The notes beneath the pieces were generated by a model. That model was not told where the DNA came from and ran no database searches. It saw only the letters and a list, made by a program, of their open reading frames with translations. From positions 1 to 64,000 of the forward strand of contig NZ_RCVT01000006.1 of assembly GCF_016107325.1 (NCBI RefSeq): a stretch of DNA of 64,000 bases, in the 5' to 3' direction. Positions 51,428 to 60,447 of the stretch are shown here, piece after piece (the first letter of the stretch is position 1; each line of letters begins with the position of its first letter). Source of the DNA: Sphingomonas sp. MA1305. GTDB lineage: Bacteria; Pseudomonadota; Alphaproteobacteria; Sphingomonadales; Sphingomonadaceae. The translations under genes and the position numbers were made by a program.

Positions 51428-52422
51428 TGACTGGTGTCGATCCCCCGACGCTTTGCGAAGAACTGCGCCGCGCGACGCTGCGCTGGGGTGAAAACTTCCT
51501 CCTAGCCCAGGGGGCAGGTGGCAACACTTCAATCAAATATGACGATCGGTTACTGGTCAAGGCATCAGGGTATCGACTGAAGGACGCCGCACGCCGAGAT
51601 ATATTTGTAGAGGTGGCACGCGCCGACGGACTGAGGATGGCGATGGGGGGAGCAACCCCGACGGGCGGTAGCGACGGGCGGCGCGCCTCGATCGAGACGA
51701 GCCTTCACGCGATCCTGCCGCAGCGAGTCGTCGTTCACCTTCACATGATTCCCCTTATTGCGATTGCGATCCGCATGGATGCCGAGGCGGTGCTCGCCGA
51801 CAGGCTCGCCGGACTGCGCTGGGGGATGGTCGGCTACCATAAGCCTGGCGTCGACCTCGCCCAGGCGGTTCAGGCGCTGCTCGACGCGCGCGGTCCGCTT
51901 TCAGTGCTGGTTCTTGCCAACCACGGATTGGTTGTAGCGGCTGACACAATCCTCGAAGCCGAAACGCTCGTTACCGCGGTGATGGAGCGGGTCGAGGAAT
52001 CGATCCCCCCTCCGCCCGCGCCTGACTCGCGTCTCGCCACCTGTGCCTCAGCGTTGGGCGGAGTCCCGGTCAACGATCCCGCGGCGCATCGACTTGCCTT
52101 CGACGATCGGCTGGCGCACCTCGCTGCATCGGGGTCCTTCTACCCCGACCATGTTGTCTTTCTGGGCCATGCCGCGCGGCTCGGCACTGCCGCGACGCCT
52201 CCCGGACGGCCGCCCGGGAAGCTTTCCATCATCCCCGGACTTGGATGCCTTCTACCCCCGGGCCTGCCGTCTGACGCCCATGACATGGCCGCCTGCATCG
52301 CCGAGACGCTGGCGCGAGTCCCTGTCGGGGCCCCTCTCAACGTCCTCACCGCCGACGAGGAACGCGAACTGGTTGATTGGGACGCCGAGAAATACCGACA
52401 GCAACTCTCGCAGCAAGTGTAA
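51424..52422 (+). CDS. Class II aldolase/adducin-family protein
   Basis: A 332-residue protein with the class II aldolase fold: LLAQGAGGNTSIKYDDRLLV and KASGYRLKDA near the start, the zinc histidines in VVVHLHMIPLIAIAI and LVLANHGLVVAADT. Members split or dehydrate small phosphorylated sugars. The substrate here is unknown. The protein is longer than typical (about 220 residues), with an extra C-terminal part containing FYPDHVVFLGHAARL. The start overlaps the previous stop (ATGA), and the tandem nucleotidyltransferase follows nine bases later, suggesting that the two supply an activated small precursor. Confidence 0.82.
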   Translation: MMTGVDPPTLCEELRRATLRWGENFLLAQGAGGNTSIKYDDRLLVKASGYRLKDAARRDIFVEVARADGLRMAMGGATPTGGSDGRRASIETSLHAILPQRVVVHLHMIPLIAIAIRMDAEAVLADRLAGLRWGMVGYHKPGVDLAQAVQALLDARGPLSVLVLANHGLVVAADTILEAETLVTAVMERVEESIPPPPAPDSRLATCASALGGVPVNDPAAHRLAFDDRLAHLAASGSFYPDHVVFLGHAARLGTAATPPGRPPGKLSIIPGLGCLLPPGLPSDAHDMAACIAETLARVPVGAPLNVLTADEERELVDWDAEKYRQQLSQQV

Positions 52423-52431
52423 GGAACCGCC

Positions 52432-54174
52432 GTGCAGATCGTCATACCGATGTCGGGCTTTGGCGAGCGTTTCCGACGTGCCGGCTATCAGCTGCCTAAG
52501 CCGCTGATCGAGGTCGACGGAAAACCGATCATAGCCCATGTCGTCGCGCTATTCCCCGGCGACCACGACTTCATCTTCATTTGCAATGAGGACCATCTCG
52601 CCGAGCCGCAATACCGGATGGCCGAGACGTTGCGTCGGCTTGCGCCGAACGGCACGATCGTGCCGATCCCGGCTCACAAGCTGGGCCCGGTCAACGCAGT
52701 GCTCCAAGCGGCGAGCGCAATCGATCCTGAGAAGCCGACGATCGTTAATTATTGTGATTTCAGTTGCTACTGGCAGTTCGACGACTTTGAACGCTTCGTT
52801 GCGGAGACCGATTGCGATGGATGCGTTCCCGCCTATCGCGGTTTCCATCCGCACAGTCTGGGATCGACCTTCTACGCCTACATGCGTGAAAAGGGCGGCT
52901 GGATGCTGGATATACAGGAAAAACAGCCCTTTACCACTAATCCGTTTGATGAATACGCCTCTAGTGGCACCTATTACTTCCGCTCGGGGGCGCTATGCCT
53001 CGATCTCCTGCGTGACCAGATGGCGCAAGGGCTTGACGTTAACGGAGAATTCTATGTCAGCCTTGCCTACAAGGTACTTGCCGCGCGGGGCGGGCGGATT
53101 GCGATCTACGAGCTCCAGCATTTCATGCAATGGGGCACCCCTGATGATCTTGAGGAATACCGCGGCTGGTCAGCCGCATTCCGCCGCTTCACGCAGGCTG
53201 AGGAGCGTGCGGCGCGGCACGATGGGGCCATTCTTTTGCCGATGGCAGGACTGGGCAAGCGGTTCTCGGATGCCGGCTACGACCTGCCCAAACCGCTGAT
53301 CCCGGTATCTGGCCGGCCGATGATCGTCCAAGCGATGCGGGATCTGCCAGTCGCTCCGATCCAGAAATTTGTGCTGCGCCGCGATTTGCCCGGCGCCGAG
53401 GCTATCGAGCGCAAGCTGCGTCAGACGTTCATCTGTGCCCAGTTCGAGGTACTGGAGAAGGTGACAGAGGGACAGGCGATCACCGCGCTGATCGGAACTG
53501 AGGGGCTCGATCCAGCGGGCGCACTGACGATCGGGGCGTGTGACAACGGCATCCTCTACGACAGTGCAGGACTGTCACGGGCTCTGGCCGCCGATGATAC
53601 CGATGTGCTCGTCTGGGCGGTGCGCGGCCACCCCGATGGGCGGCGCCGACCCCAGATGTTCGGCTGGATTGAGGCGGACGCCGAGGGGCGGGTCACCGGA
53701 GTGCGCGTGAAGCAGGCTCCCAATGATCCGGCAACTGCCCCGATGATCATCGGCACGTTCACCTTCCGGCGTACCGACCAGTTCCGCGCCGCGGTTGAAG
53801 CGCTGATCGCCCGTGACGGTAGGGTCAATGGCGAGTTTTACATCGACAGCCTGATTGAGGACGTGCTGGCCGCCGGTCTTACGGCGCGCATCTTCGAGGT
53901 CGACCATTATCTTGGTTGGGGGACCCCGACCGACCTCGACACCTTCCGCTATTGGCAGTCGTGCTTTCACAAATGGACCGGACACCCCTATCGGTTAGAA
54001 AAGGATTGGAGGATCCCGTCTGCGACGCTTCCGGCGCTCGCGGCCGACTATGCGTGGCAGGCCCCGCCGCGGCCTACCGGGGTGACGGCACGCCCCGTCG
54101 CAGAGGAAGATGGCGGCGCGCCGCGCAGCGTTGCAGGCAACCTCTTCCGCGCGGCGCGAGCATGGCTTGGATGA
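52432..54174 (+). CDS. Tandem nucleotidyltransferase (two NTP_transferase domains)
   Basis: A 580-residue protein with two copies of a sugar-1-phosphate nucleotidyltransferase-like domain. Copy one (about 1-255) begins IPMSGFGERFRRAGYQLPKP and copy two (about 266-510) begins LPMAGLGKRFSDAGYDLPKP; both then read LI.V.G.P. Each ends alike (MQWGTPDDLEEYRGW and LGWGTPTDLDTFRYW), so this is a duplication in one gene. Copy two lacks a clear equivalent of the NAVLQAASAI segment of copy one, so one half may be regulatory. It should make an NDP-activated sugar or polyol. A GTG start follows GGAACC. The stop overlaps gtrA. Confidence 0.82.
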   Translation: MQIVIPMSGFGERFRRAGYQLPKPLIEVDGKPIIAHVVALFPGDHDFIFICNEDHLAEPQYRMAETLRRLAPNGTIVPIPAHKLGPVNAVLQAASAIDPEKPTIVNYCDFSCYWQFDDFERFVAETDCDGCVPAYRGFHPHSLGSTFYAYMREKGGWMLDIQEKQPFTTNPFDEYASSGTYYFRSGALCLDLLRDQMAQGLDVNGEFYVSLAYKVLAARGGRIAIYELQHFMQWGTPDDLEEYRGWSAAFRRFTQAEERAARHDGAILLPMAGLGKRFSDAGYDLPKPLIPVSGRPMIVQAMRDLPVAPIQKFVLRRDLPGAEAIERKLRQTFICAQFEVLEKVTEGQAITALIGTEGLDPAGALTIGACDNGILYDSAGLSRALAADDTDVLVWAVRGHPDGRRRPQMFGWIEADAEGRVTGVRVKQAPNDPATAPMIIGTFTFRRTDQFRAAVEALIARDGRVNGEFYIDSLIEDVLAAGLTARIFEVDHYLGWGTPTDLDTFRYWQSCFHKWTGHPYRLEKDWRIPSATLPALAADYAWQAPPRPTGVTARPVAEEDGGAPRSVAGNLFRAARAWLG

Positions 54175-54647
54175 CAGTGCGTTCCACTCCCGAGCTAGCC
54201 CCCGCGCCTGATCGGATCCGCGACGCCGTTCACCATCAGTTTGGCCGGTTCGTCGGGGTAGGACTCCTTTCTACCCTGCTCGACGGTATCGTCTATCATT
54301 TGGCGCTGCTGACGGTGGTGACACCTGTTGCGAAGGCGGCGGGCTATTTGGTCGGTACCGCCTGTTCAATAGCGTGCAACTATCGCTGGACTTTTGGTTA
54401 TGCGGGGCCCGACGGGCGCAACGTGGTGCTACGCTGCTGCCTCCTCTATGCGACTGCATTGATCCTGAATGTTGCGGCGAACGGCGCAGCAATGACGGTC
54501 CTTAAATCCGTTTCACCCGCCGCGCTCGTTCACCATGCCACTGCCATCGCCTTCGTTTTTGCCGTTGGGGTGTCGACGGTCTATAATTTCCTCGGCATGC
54601 GGCTGTGGGTGTTTCGTCGCCAGTTTCCCATCGGATCGGGCCAATGA
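54171..54647 (+). CDS. GtrA-family membrane protein
   Basis: A 158-residue protein with four membrane helices typical of GtrA: FGRFVGVGLLSTLLDGIVYH, KAAGYLVGTACSIACNYRWT followed by F, a third around LLYATALILNVAANGAA and a fourth AIAFVFAVGVSTVYNFLGMR followed by LWVF. GtrA proteins help move polyprenyl-phosphate sugars across the inner membrane. The ATG at 54171 overlaps the previous stop (ATGA); an in-frame ATG at 54162 is possible. It fits with the membrane-bound GT-C enzymes in the cluster. Confidence 0.88.
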   Translation: MTVRSTPELAPAPDRIRDAVHHQFGRFVGVGLLSTLLDGIVYHLALLTVVTPVAKAAGYLVGTACSIACNYRWTFGYAGPDGRNVVLRCCLLYATALILNVAANGAAMTVLKSVSPAALVHHATAIAFVFAVGVSTVYNFLGMRLWVFRRQFPIGSGQ

Positions 54648-54666
54648 TCGGCCGTCAGAGAAAAAT

Positions 54667-55080
54667 ATGATACGATCTGGTTTGACCATTTTCCAAACAG
54701 CCTTCGTTGTGATCGCACTGGTCGCCCCGGCTGCCGGATCGGCGCAGCTCCTGTCGGAACGGGTGGAGGGTAACCGTCGCATCTGCGTCTACAAGCAGGA
54801 CCATTTGCCTCCCGCTACGACATCCGCCTCTACCGAGCGGGCGGCTGCGGCGGGGACAGGTGCTCGGCCGATCGCGGTGCGGATCGATTCATGGAAGAAA
54901 TGCCCCGCAACTGCGGCCTCTTTCCCACAAGCGCAGGAGACGATCCCCTCTTTCGCAACCCTGTCCTCACAGGATCGGGAGGGCGAAAGCACGATCTGCG
55001 TTTATAGCTTCAGCGGACGAGACTATTCGCGGACCATGCCAATCGGTCGGTCATGCCCATATACCCCCAGCGGTTTCTAG
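54667..55080 (+). CDS. Small secreted protein with conserved cysteines
   Basis: A 137-residue protein with a signal peptide (AFVVIALVAPAAGSAQ). The mature part has two similar halves, RVEGNRRICVYKQDH and DREGESTICVYSFSGRDYSR, each followed by a later Cys (KKCPATA and RSCPYTPSGF). That suggests a duplicated disulfide-stabilised unit. I recognise no family. It follows gtrA by 19 bases and seems to close this run of genes; a hairpin TACGCCG/CGGCGTA follows at 55087. Confidence 0.6.
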   Translation: MIRSGLTIFQTAFVVIALVAPAAGSAQLLSERVEGNRRICVYKQDHLPPATTSASTERAAAAGTGARPIAVRIDSWKKCPATAASFPQAQETIPSFATLSSQDREGESTICVYSFSGRDYSRTMPIGRSCPYTPSGF

Positions 55081-55435
55081 ATAAATTACGCCGCCCTTAT
55101 ACGGCGTAGTTGTCGCTATGATAGGTCGAGTGGCCGAAATGCTGCATTGATTGCAGTATAAGCATGTCTTCAAATGATGACGTTGTTGCTACGAAGTTAA
55201 TCTTCCCAGATACGTTTACAGCTATACTAGCCACTCCGCGCCGCAGAAAGGCTGGCTACTGATCTGGCGCTCAAGCTTCGTGCATCTCTGCGGCAGGTCC
55301 CGTTTGGCCTCGGGCTGTGAGGAAGCCAACGGCCCGACTATCTTGAGATGGCGGATCATGCAGGCCGTTTGCCGGAGTGCTGCACAAAATAGTGCGAGAG
55401 CTAGGTCGGTTCTGACCAGAGTTACCGGTCCATAA
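55081..55435. other. Gene-free stretch between converging units
   Basis: A hairpin with 7-base arms (TACGCCG and CGGCGTA, about 55087-55108) follows the secreted-protein stop and may terminate transcription, though no T-run follows. I see no gene in the remaining 320 bases. It separates the plus-strand operon from the minus-strand GT-C gene. Confidence 0.45.
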
Positions 55436-57160
55436 TCAGAACCCTGGTAGGAAGCGAGGTGCCCCGAGCAACAGGGGACGGGGAGCTAATAGCGGAGGGC
55501 GGGCGGTGACGGCGTCGAGCCGGTCGCGATGCGGCGGGGGGAGGGGCATTGTCGCGACTCGCGCGGCGATCTCATCAGTAGGCAGCGTCACCACGAGGGG
55601 CCGCCAATTGACTCCCGATCCCTGCGTAAGCCAGCCGAGCACGCCGGTGGGGCGATCGAGCGAGGCGGTTACGAAGGTTACCACGGATGGTGTCCTGGCC
55701 GATAGAATCCCCCAGGTCTGCCAACAGGGGGCGACGAGGACCGCATGGACCCGCTGGGTAGACGCACCGGTGAACGGAACGTCGAGACGGATATGGTCGA
55801 CGACCTGCCCCCCTCGGCGATAGCGTTGCTTCGCAAGCCGGCATCGTCCGGTTCCGTCGAGGGGCAGCGGGCGGAACCCGGCATCGACCAGCGCAAGGTG
55901 GACCAGCCGTTCTTCCGACCAGCCGGTTGATACGATCGGCTGTCCGTCGTTTCCTGCCGCGGCGATAGCCTGCGCTGCGGCGGCATTGTCGTGTCGCAGC
56001 CGGGCCAGCCATATTGTCCAGTCGATCGCATTCCAGACGTTGCCGATTACCGCACGCGGGCCCTCGCTCTGGCCACCGACCACCGGCAGGAAGAACGCCA
56101 GCGTGCTCGTGCACAGTATCCGCGACATATTGCCGGTGGCAGTATCCGATGTGAACGCCCCCGCCAGCCCGACCGCGATGGGGCCGATGAGGAAGGGAAG
56201 GGCCGGCAACAGGTAGCGTGGCTGATAAAGCGAGGTAGCATAGGGCAGGAGATAGCCCGCAATCGCAATCGCAACGGTGGCGGCGAGCCGCCGGTCGTGG
56301 CGGGCGATTATCCAGAGTCCGATGACAAGAGCGATCCAGGCCGGCAGGCTAAGCGACACGGCCGCTACCTTGAGCGGATGGGCAAGCGATATCGGTTCGG
56401 ACCACAATCCGATCGCGACCCGACCGATCAGGGGCGGATCAAGGATCGTCAGTCCACCGGTTCCATAGACCACCGACGCCGCAAGAAGCGCGACCAGCCC
56501 CATCAAGGCGATCCGGATCACCGCGGGACGGACACCATCCCGCCACCAGGCGAGCGCCGCCATGCCAGGCAGGATAAAGGCCGCATCGAACCGTAGGCTG
56601 ATCGCTAGCCCCAGAAGCAGTCCGGTCACGGCCCCGCCGGCAAGATCCATCGCCGTCCGGCGTCGCGGCGTCGTCCAGAGGGCGAGCGCTGCAGCGACTA
56701 GCGCTCCACTTGGCAGCGAGTCATTGAGCGAATATGCCGACGCCGCAACGACCGGCGCCAATACGACCGCCGCGGTTCTCCAGCGACGTTGCGTCCCAAA
56801 CACGTGTCCCGCGAACACCAGAGTCGCAACAACGTAGAGCACGAGCGAGGTGAGCATCACCATGGAGATGCCGAGTGCCGGATATGCGGCGAGCCATGGC
56901 TGGAGAAGTGCGAGCAGCGTCACCATGCCGTAGCGGCTGACATAATAAAATTCGGCATTGAATGGGTAGGCGAGATCCGCGGTGACGCGGTTCTGCATCG
57001 CCATGTCCCAAGACATCGACATCATCATCGTCTGGAACCCCTCGGTCAGCCCGACAAAGGGTAACGCGAGCACCTGGACGATGCCGAACAGTCCGACCGT
57101 TATCGCAAAGATCGCGGCGACAGGCCGCCATCGCCGATGGCCGCTATGATTTGCGCGCAC
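55436..57160 (-). CDS. Polytopic GT-C/GT39-like membrane glycosyltransferase
   Basis: A 574-residue protein with about ten membrane helices, beginning VAAIFAITVGLFGIVQVLAL. An early loop carries SWDMAMQNRVTADLAYPFNA, where GT39-like enzymes have their catalytic acid. Middle helices include ALGISMVMLTSLVLYVVATL and a repeat of Leu/Ile-rich spans; the last 200 residues are a soluble periplasmic part. It probably uses a lipid-linked sugar. The GTG at 57160 was chosen because GGGAG lies five bases before it; the frame stays open to 57496 but overlaps the divergent gene there. The acceptor is unknown. Confidence 0.7.
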   Translation of the reverse strand: MRANHSGHRRWRPVAAIFAITVGLFGIVQVLALPFVGLTEGFQTMMMSMSWDMAMQNRVTADLAYPFNAEFYYVSRYGMVTLLALLQPWLAAYPALGISMVMLTSLVLYVVATLVFAGHVFGTQRRWRTAAVVLAPVVAASAYSLNDSLPSGALVAAALALWTTPRRRTAMDLAGGAVTGLLLGLAISLRFDAAFILPGMAALAWWRDGVRPAVIRIALMGLVALLAASVVYGTGGLTILDPPLIGRVAIGLWSEPISLAHPLKVAAVSLSLPAWIALVIGLWIIARHDRRLAATVAIAIAGYLLPYATSLYQPRYLLPALPFLIGPIAVGLAGAFTSDTATGNMSRILCTSTLAFFLPVVGGQSEGPRAVIGNVWNAIDWTIWLARLRHDNAAAAQAIAAAGNDGQPIVSTGWSEERLVHLALVDAGFRPLPLDGTGRCRLAKQRYRRGGQVVDHIRLDVPFTGASTQRVHAVLVAPCWQTWGILSARTPSVVTFVTASLDRPTGVLGWLTQGSGVNWRPLVVTLPTDEIAARVATMPLPPPHRDRLDAVTARPPLLAPRPLLLGAPRFLPGF

Positions 57161-57236
57161 AATTGCTCCCGGACTGCTGATAGCGAAAGGTGCGTCTATC
57201 CTCTGTCGCCGCGCCGCGTCCACACTCTTGCGCGCA

Positions 57237-59123
57237 ATGGGATCATCCCGCAAAGAGAGCCCGCACTTCGATCCCATCGGCAGTTTTCCGGTTTTGCGCG
57301 ACACTTTTCGGTCCCTGCGGCACACTATGCCGATCACGATCCTGCTCGTCCTGTTGGCCGTTGCGGGGATCGGCCGTGTCGTCCTTTTGGAGGCGCATTT
57401 TGGGCATGTCGATGATCTAGGGGTCGCGCTGTCAATTGTCCGGACACAGGCCGAGCCCAACGATACGGCGCATCTTATTGCCCAGATCGAGGCCAAAGAG
57501 CGGATGGGGCGCGCGACGGCGCGAACTGCAGCGCTGCGCGCTCTCCTTGCGCGACCTGCGGTTCGCTATGCGATCAATGCCGCCGCACCGCTTTATCCGT
57601 TCGTCGCAGTGCCCATGGAGTGGACTTATCCGCCGCTGCCCTTCCTTGCGACCCCGTTGCTGATTGGGCCCGACCAGCCCTATGCCATGGTCAAGCTGTG
57701 GGGACGGCTACCGTCGCTGGTGTTCGCACTTGCAGCGATCGCGGTCGCCGCAAGCGCTGCGAATGCCGCAACCGGCAGCATGGCGGGTGCGATCGTGGCG
57801 GCGAGCGTGCTCGGTTTCTCGCGCGAGTTCACCGTAATGTCGGTCCAGATGCACAGCTATGCCGCGACGGTCTTCGCCGCGGCTGGGCTACTCTGGCTGG
57901 CGATCCGCGACGGTGCCGCGCCGCGCGCTGACCGGCGCTTTCTCCTTTCCCGCGGCGCAATCCTCGCGCTTGTCGGTTATATCAGCTACCAGGCAATCCT
58001 ACTGGTTCCGGGCTATATCGTGGTGTTGGCGACGATCTGGCTCCGCGGGGGCGAGCCAGCGCGCAGGGCACAGGGTTTTGGCCCCGCCGGCCGGCTTGTC
58101 ACGATCCTCAGAGTCCCGGTGCTTCTCGGGCTGGTCTTTGCGGTTGCGATCTTGCCGGCCTGGGTGTTTCGATTGCGTACGATCCCTGCGGTAAACTGGA
58201 ATGCCGGAGTTCATGGCCAATTCCTATTCCACCCGGCAACGGTCGGCGAGGCGGCGATCCACCTGCCGGGCTTCCTGGTGACCAACGGTTGGCTGACGCT
58301 GTGCGCAATCGTCGCTCCCGTCGCTCCCGACAGCCTCGTCGGCGGGATATTCGCTGCGATTATCGGGATACTGGCGATGCTTGGCTTCGGCAGCGCGGTC
58401 AGGATCGCATTGCGCGCGCCGGCCAAGAATGAAGGGCAGCAGGGATTGTCCGCGCTGGCTGTCTATACTGCAGCGACGCTCGCCGTGTTCCTGCTGTTTG
58501 TTGCAACCGGTCGATTGACGCTGTCTCCGACCCGACATCTCCTCGTCCTGCTGCCGCTCATCGCGATCTTGGCGGGCGTGGGGCTAGAGCAACTGCTTGT
58601 CAGCGCGGGCGCGGCGGTGCGGTTGGTGGGCGCGACCATCCTCGCTGCAGGATTAGCCACCGCCGCGGGCGCGGCGCTGCCTGGGCTCGTCAGAGAGCGG
58701 AGCGATCCCTTCTCGGAAGCGCGGATTGTCGGGTTAGTTCGCACCACGAAGCCCGACCTAGTGATGGGCTATGACTGGACCGTCCAGCCGATGCTGATGC
58801 CCTCAGTCCGCCAGCTAGTCCCCGTTGCTCTTGCCGATCCGCTTGGCGACATGCGTCCGCTCGGCGGCACACGGCCGATGCGAATTCTGATGCTGTCGCA
58901 TCGTGGCCCCTTCAACGAGGTGGCGTGTGCGACTCTTCTTGCTAGGCTTGCTCGCCCGGCTGCGGCTCCTGGCCAGTGCCTGGCCCGCACGTCCCGACAG
59001 GTGTTGGTCAATGGCCCGATCGCTGCCCCCGAGGTCGAGGCGAGTGCGCGAACCCAAGGCGGCGGCAACGGCTTCTTCGCGACCCTTGTGCGCCTGCCCG
59101 GCGTGCGTTTCCAACGGCAATAG
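57237..59123 (+). CDS. Polytopic GT-C/GT39-like membrane glycosyltransferase
   Basis: About 628 residues with ten or more helices; the first is MPITILLVLLAVAGIGRVVL. The loop after it has EAHFGHVDDLGVALSIV, with the acidic pair expected for GT-C catalysis. A long soluble C-terminal part follows. It diverges from the similar-sized GT-C gene at 55436, so two different residues may be added. Three in-frame starts are possible (TTG 57228, ATG 57237, ATG 57327) and none has a strong ribosome-binding site. The GT2 gene follows 11 bases after the stop. Confidence 0.7.
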   Translation: MGSSRKESPHFDPIGSFPVLRDTFRSLRHTMPITILLVLLAVAGIGRVVLLEAHFGHVDDLGVALSIVRTQAEPNDTAHLIAQIEAKERMGRATARTAALRALLARPAVRYAINAAAPLYPFVAVPMEWTYPPLPFLATPLLIGPDQPYAMVKLWGRLPSLVFALAAIAVAASAANAATGSMAGAIVAASVLGFSREFTVMSVQMHSYAATVFAAAGLLWLAIRDGAAPRADRRFLLSRGAILALVGYISYQAILLVPGYIVVLATIWLRGGEPARRAQGFGPAGRLVTILRVPVLLGLVFAVAILPAWVFRLRTIPAVNWNAGVHGQFLFHPATVGEAAIHLPGFLVTNGWLTLCAIVAPVAPDSLVGGIFAAIIGILAMLGFGSAVRIALRAPAKNEGQQGLSALAVYTAATLAVFLLFVATGRLTLSPTRHLLVLLPLIAILAGVGLEQLLVSAGAAVRLVGATILAAGLATAAGAALPGLVRERSDPFSEARIVGLVRTTKPDLVMGYDWTVQPMLMPSVRQLVPVALADPLGDMRPLGGTRPMRILMLSHRGPFNEVACATLLARLARPAAAPGQCLARTSRQVLVNGPIAAPEVEASARTQGGGNGFFATLVRLPGVRFQRQ

Positions 59124-59134
59124 AGGATTTGGCG

Positions 59135-59839
59135 ATGAGACTGTCCCTCGTCATCCCGTGCTACAACGAAGCGCGGAACTTGCCCGCATTGATCGAGCGG
59201 TGTGGCGCGCTGATCGCTGACGATCCTGCAATCGAGGTGATCCTCGTGGACAACGGGTCGAATGACAGCACGCCGGCAGTGCTGGCCGATCTGTTGGCGC
59301 CCGGCGGGCAGATTCGCAGCATCCGCGTCGAGCGCAACCAGGGCTATGGCCACGGCATCCTCAGCGGGTTGCGCGCCGCAGAGGGCGAGATCCTCGCCTG
59401 GACCCATGCCGACCAGCAGACCGACCCGGTCGATGCGCGGCAAGGATTGGACTTCTTTCGGGTCGCTGCAAACCCCGAACGACTGTTCGTTAAGGGCCGT
59501 CGTTATGGCCGTCCGCTGGTCGACACGCTGTTTACCACGGGGATGTCGGTGTTTGAAACGTTGCTGACTCGACGACGGATGTCCGACATCAATGCCCAAC
59601 CGACGATGTTCCACCGCAGCCAATTCGCCGCATGGCGGGACCCTCCCGATGATTTCGCGCTCGACCTTTATGCTTATTGGCAGGCGCGCGACCTAGGCTG
59701 CGTCGTCCGCCGCTTTCCGGTTCTCTTTGGTCCGCGGGCATTTGGAACGTCGCACTGGAACACCGGGATGAAGGCGCGGATGAAGTTCGTCCGTCGCACC
59801 CTCGCCTTTTCCTTCGCACTCAAGAGGTCCAAGCGATGA
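59135..59839 (+). CDS. GT2 family glycosyltransferase, polyprenyl-phosphate type
   Basis: A 234-residue GT-A enzyme: LSLVIPCYNEARNLPALIER, EVILVDNGSNDSTP, the acidic site ILAWTHADQQTDP and a later FVKGRRYGRPLVDTLFTTGM. It lacks C-terminal membrane helices, unlike the enzyme at 19204. GAGGA precedes the ATG at 59135. It may make the lipid-linked donor used by the neighbouring GT-C proteins with GtrA as flippase, a common trio. The stop overlaps the GDPD-like gene (ATGA). Confidence 0.87.
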   Translation: MRLSLVIPCYNEARNLPALIERCGALIADDPAIEVILVDNGSNDSTPAVLADLLAPGGQIRSIRVERNQGYGHGILSGLRAAEGEILAWTHADQQTDPVDARQGLDFFRVAANPERLFVKGRRYGRPLVDTLFTTGMSVFETLLTRRRMSDINAQPTMFHRSQFAAWRDPPDDFALDLYAYWQARDLGCVVRRFPVLFGPRAFGTSHWNTGMKARMKFVRRTLAFSFALKRSKR

Positions 59840-60447
59840 GCCTGCCCCGGATCGTTGCGTCTGAGATTATCGCGCACCGCCGTAATACCGTGGAGGAGCT
59901 GGCCGCGACTCCGCGTGAACATGGGGTGGAGGTCGACATCCGTAGTATCGGACCTGACCTCGTCATCCACCATGACCCCTATGTCCGCGCGCTTGCCTTC
60001 GAGACATGGTTGGAGGGCTATGCGCACGGCACCCTGATTCTCAACGTCAAGGAGGAGGGGCTCGAACAGCGGCTCGAGACATTGATGGCAGAGGCTGGCA
60101 TCGATCGCTGGTTCTTCCTCGACCAATCCTTTCCGTTTATGTTGCGCACCGCGCGCAGAGGCGAACGACGGTGCGCGGTGCGCGTCTCCGAATATGAATC
60201 GCCGCAGACCGCGCTTGCGGTTGCGTCAATGGTCGACTGGGTCTGGGTCGACCTGTTCACCCCCAGGCTCCCGGATGCGGCGACGCTGATCGGTCTTGCC
60301 GAGGCGGGACTGAAGCTGTGCCTGGTTTCGCCGGAACTGCAAGGCCGCGATCCCGAGGCGGAGGTCGCGGCGCTGAAGCGGCACTTTGCCGACCACGGCG
60401 TTGCGATGGATGCGGTGTGCACCAAGCGGGCGGATCTGTGGAATTGA
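59836..60447 (+). CDS. GDPD-like phosphodiesterase-fold protein
   Basis: A 203-residue protein of the glycerophosphodiester phosphodiesterase fold: IAHRRNTVEEL with the first catalytic His-Arg, VEVDIRSIGPDLVIHHDP with the Glu-x-Asp metal site and second His, and LNVKEEGLE as the third acidic strand. All core residues appear present, but it is shorter than classic GlpQ/UgpQ proteins (about 240) and has no signal peptide. It may cut a phosphodiester in a nucleotide- or glycerol-linked intermediate, or on the growing glycan. It overlaps the GT2 gene and the next gene. Confidence 0.78.
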   Translation: MSLPRIVASEIIAHRRNTVEELAATPREHGVEVDIRSIGPDLVIHHDPYVRALAFETWLEGYAHGTLILNVKEEGLEQRLETLMAEAGIDRWFFLDQSFPFMLRTARRGERRCAVRVSEYESPQTALAVASMVDWVWVDLFTPRLPDAATLIGLAEAGLKLCLVSPELQGRDPEAEVAALKRHFADHGVAMDAVCTKRADLWN

